Below, piece by piece: positions 62,016 through 64,000 of a stretch of DNA of 64,000 bases (the stretch's first letter is position 1; the number at the start of each line of letters is the position of its first letter). The stretch comes from Bin5 sp034422415. GTDB lineage: Bacteria; Chloroflexota; Anaerolineae; Caldilineales; Caldilineaceae. The position numbers and the translations under genes were made by a program. Location: contig OZ241871.1 in the NCBI GenBank assembly GCA_965202955.1, forward strand, positions 3,348,001-3,412,000. Reading direction: 5' to 3'. The notes below the pieces were generated by a model that saw nothing but the letters and a program-made list of their open reading frames with translations, searched no databases and was not told the origin of the DNA.

Positions 62016-63359
62016 ATGAGCAAGACGGTTACAGTTGTCGGCGGTGGACTCGCTGGCACGGAAGCTGCCTGGCAACTCGCGCAGCGGGGCATCCCCGTGC
62101 GCCTGTTTGAGATGCGTCCTGCTCGCCCTACGCCCGCCCACGTGACAGACCGCCTCGCCGAACTCGTCTGTTCCAACTCGATGGGCAGCACCCTGCCCGA
62201 CCGCGCGCTGGGCATCCTCAAGAACGAGATGTTGGCTTTGGGCAGTTTCGTAGTCCGCACGGCCTTCAAGCATGCCTTGCCGGCAGGACAGGCGCTCGCC
62301 GTCGGCCGCGACGAATTCGCCGAAGAGATCACCGCCCGCATCTCCGACCACCCAAACATTGAACTGGTCCGTCAGGAGGTGACCGCCGTTCCCAGTGGGC
62401 CGACGATTCTCGCAACCGGGCCCCTGACCAGCGACAACCTGACGCATGCTGTCCAGTCGCTGACAGGACGCTATCTCTACTTCTACGACGCAATGGCGCC
62501 CATCGTCTCTTACGAAAGCATCGACCGCTCAATCGCCTTCAGACGCAACCGATGGGACAAAACCGGCAGTGCCGGAACCGAAGAAGGCGACTACCTAAAC
62601 TGCCCCCTCGATCAAGCCCAATACGAAGCCTTTGTCGACGCATTGCTCGCCGCGCCGCGCATCGAACTCTCCGGCGCCGACAAGGAGCTCGAACGCTATT
62701 TCGAAGGCTGCATGCCAATCGAAGCGCTGGCCCAGCGCGGCAAAGACGCCCTCGCCTTCGGACCAATGCGGCCCGTGGGTCTGCGCGACCCCGCCACCGG
62801 TCAGCGCCCGCATGCCGTCGTCCAGCTCCGCCAGGACAACGTGGCCGGCACCCTATACAACCTGGTCGGCTTCCAAACAAATGTCAAGTGGGGTGCCCAG
62901 GCCGATATCCTTCGCATGATTCCCGGCCTGCAAAACGCCGAATTCGTGCGGCTGGGCCAGATGCACCGCAATACGTTCATCAACAGCCCGACCCTTCTGC
63001 GCGCGACCTTGCAGTTCAAGCAGCGCGACGATCTCTTCTTCGCCGGACAGATCACCGGCACCGAGGGGTACGTGGGCAGCACCTTGGGAGGACTTCTGGC
63101 GGGGATAAACGCGGCGCGCCTGCTCGCCGGGCAACCGCTCATGCAGCTACCGCGTCCCTCTATGAGCGGCGCCCTTTTCCACTACATCACCAACGCCGCC
63201 GCCGACGATTTCCAGCCCATGAAAGCCAACATGGGCCTCCTGCCTCCCCTCCCGCAACCTGTGCGCAACAAGCGCCAACGCTACGCAACCTACGCCGCCA
63301 GGGCGAAACAGGAGCTTGACAGCTACCTGTGTCAGATGGACTTTACGCCTCTCAAATGA
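62016..63359 (+). CDS. trmFO: tRNA (uracil-54-C5)-methyltransferase, folate/FAD-dependent
   Basis: A 447-residue flavoprotein that makes ribothymidine 54 in tRNA with methylenetetrahydrofolate. The FAD-binding start is TVVGGGLAGTEAAWQLAQRGIPVRLFEMRP; ELVCSNSMGS, the LGILKNEM stretch, ATGPLTSD, YEAFVDALLAA, FEGCMPIE, RGKDALAFGPMRPVGL and FAGQITGTEGYVGSTLGGLLAGINAAR are all family marks. GGGGGT stands 6 bases before the ATG. Its folate need ties in with folKP and glyA in the window. Confidence 0.96.
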   Translation: MSKTVTVVGGGLAGTEAAWQLAQRGIPVRLFEMRPARPTPAHVTDRLAELVCSNSMGSTLPDRALGILKNEMLALGSFVVRTAFKHALPAGQALAVGRDEFAEEITARISDHPNIELVRQEVTAVPSGPTILATGPLTSDNLTHAVQSLTGRYLYFYDAMAPIVSYESIDRSIAFRRNRWDKTGSAGTEEGDYLNCPLDQAQYEAFVDALLAAPRIELSGADKELERYFEGCMPIEALAQRGKDALAFGPMRPVGLRDPATGQRPHAVVQLRQDNVAGTLYNLVGFQTNVKWGAQADILRMIPGLQNAEFVRLGQMHRNTFINSPTLLRATLQFKQRDDLFFAGQITGTEGYVGSTLGGLLAGINAARLLAGQPLMQLPRPSMSGALFHYITNAAADDFQPMKANMGLLPPLPQPVRNKRQRYATYAARAKQELDSYLCQMDFTPLK

Positions 63360-63462
63360 CGATGCGTTCGCAACCGAAATGGGGGTCAGCGCACACGCCA
63401 CCGCCACGCCCAGGGCCCTCTCGCCAACGAGAAACCCACCCCGTATCCTGTATTTCAGTCCG

Positions 63463-64000
63463 TTACTCGGGCGCCCTCGCGTTTATGACGCCGAGCAGCG
63501 CGTTCGTTTGCTCCAGCCTTACTCTATAGATCTCGAAGTCGCCGAAGTAGGCCCGCTCGTACCGGTCGCCTTCAAACTCTCCTGTGAAAAACCACCGCTT
63601 GGTATACTGCATCGAGACAAGCATCCCTGACCGCACATCATGGCACGTCAACCCGCTATAGACCGTCGTCCAGCCACTGTCTTCCAGTACTTCCGCTTCC
63701 TGCTCGTCACCGCACCAGGCCTCAATCTCCTCCCCTGTGCCCAAACGGAATAGAGCGTTCGCTTCGCCGGGGCGCGGGCCTGTCCAGTAATTGAAGAAAA
63801 ACAGGCCCGTACTGTTGGGATAACGCTCTGTGCCTTCAAGCCGGTCGATCTGGTGCGGCCAGGTGGAGTCTTCTCCGCAAGCCCCCTCCCACGTCACAAT
63901 TCGGTTTATCTCCAACCATCGCGGATCGCTGTTGTCTAGCACCTCTGTTCGCGAGACGGCCGCACACGCGCTCACCGCACAGCGCCGCGACCCGCACTCG
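63463..64000 (-). CDS. Unknown Cys/Trp-rich protein, N-terminus probably outside the window
   Basis: The frame stays open from its stop at 63463 to the right edge, so the start may lie outside; an internal GTG at 63975 would give 170 residues. The visible sequence is acidic and aromatic, with several Cys (for example GACGED, EAWCGDE, GLTCHD), and begins with a Cys/Ala stretch that could be the end of a secretion or lipoprotein signal. I recognise no family. A secreted, disulfide-containing domain is plausible. It converges on trmFO with about 100 bases between stops. Confidence 0.55.
   Translation of the reverse strand, partial: ECGSRRCAVSACAAVSRTEVLDNSDPRWLEINRIVTWEGACGEDSTWPHQIDRLEGTERYPNSTGLFFFNYWTGPRPGEANALFRLGTGEEIEAWCGDEQEAEVLEDSGWTTVYSGLTCHDVRSGMLVSMQYTKRWFFTGEFEGDRYERAYFGDFEIYRVRLEQTNALLGVINARAPE

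Overview
The window is a GC-rich, gene-dense bacterial chromosome segment of about 57 protein genes. I see no rRNA, tRNA, CRISPR array, prophage or transposase. The mix of genes points to a Chloroflexota lineage, possibly a Caldilineales/Anaerolineae-like environmental bacterium. That mix includes A2-type caa3-like oxidase genes with SURF1 and SCO, sulfatase, amidohydrolase, Gfo/Idh/MocA and enolase-superfamily genes, a long Asp-box protein, a PhyH dioxygenase, and LeuRS and RadA of ordinary bacterial type. The taxon is an inference from gene content and recognisable protein style, not a database result.

Layout. 1-5.8 kb: a PhyH dioxygenase cut by the window edge, then cofactor genes (fused folK-folP, a siroheme dehydrogenase and uroporphyrinogen-III methyltransferase pair, and the nadC-nadA NAD operon on the minus strand). 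6.1-9.2 kb: a tightly overlapping operon of an unknown His-rich membrane protein, NAD(P)HX epimerase, a DUF456 protein and thiamine pyrophosphokinase. 9.3-14 kb: an Lgt-like protein, lepA, rsmA and a tyrosine-recombinase-like protein that lacks its catalytic residues. 14.3-21.4 kb: a cytochrome oxidase locus (coxB-coxA-coxD-coxE-ctaG, then a predicted periplasmic His-N-terminal protein and SURF1); the SCO copper chaperone lies 33 kb away at 53.8 kb. 21.5-46.1 kb: an accessory catabolic region with four MFS exporters or transporters, tandem paralogous SMTK serine hydrolases, sugar-type oxidoreductase and isomerase genes, a nucleoside hydrolase, a 1062-residue Asp-box protein, a CE7 esterase, a mannonate dehydratase, two amidohydrolases, a sulfatase and an enolase-superfamily dehydratase. 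46.1-64 kb: mostly housekeeping (leuS, a thiamine-binding-type protein, HIT, O-methyltransferase, radA, glyA, SCO, thpR, Amt-like, mltG, a lipoprotein, a GT4 glycosyltransferase, pyrimidine-nucleoside phosphorylase, trmFO) and an edge-truncated unknown.

The most interesting points are these. There is a leader before leuS with a near-consensus promoter, a 28-codon ORF ending in a cluster of Leu codons, and two hairpins, the second followed by T5; it looks like an attenuator. An Amt-family protein has lost both pore histidines. A XerC-sized protein retains the fold but has no catalytic tyrosine. An Lgt-fold protein lacks the catalytic arginine signature. A compact cluster of TTCCCG/CGGGAA-type half-sites sits beside the glyA promoter. 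An unknown membrane protein with seven histidines near predicted membrane boundaries is encoded with NAD(P)HX epimerase, behind an 8-codon ORF that may couple its translation.

Several sigma70-type promoters can be read by eye (TTGACA-17-TACAAT before coxB is the best). They give a consistent picture of -10 elements of TACAAT, TATACT or TACACT type in this genome.
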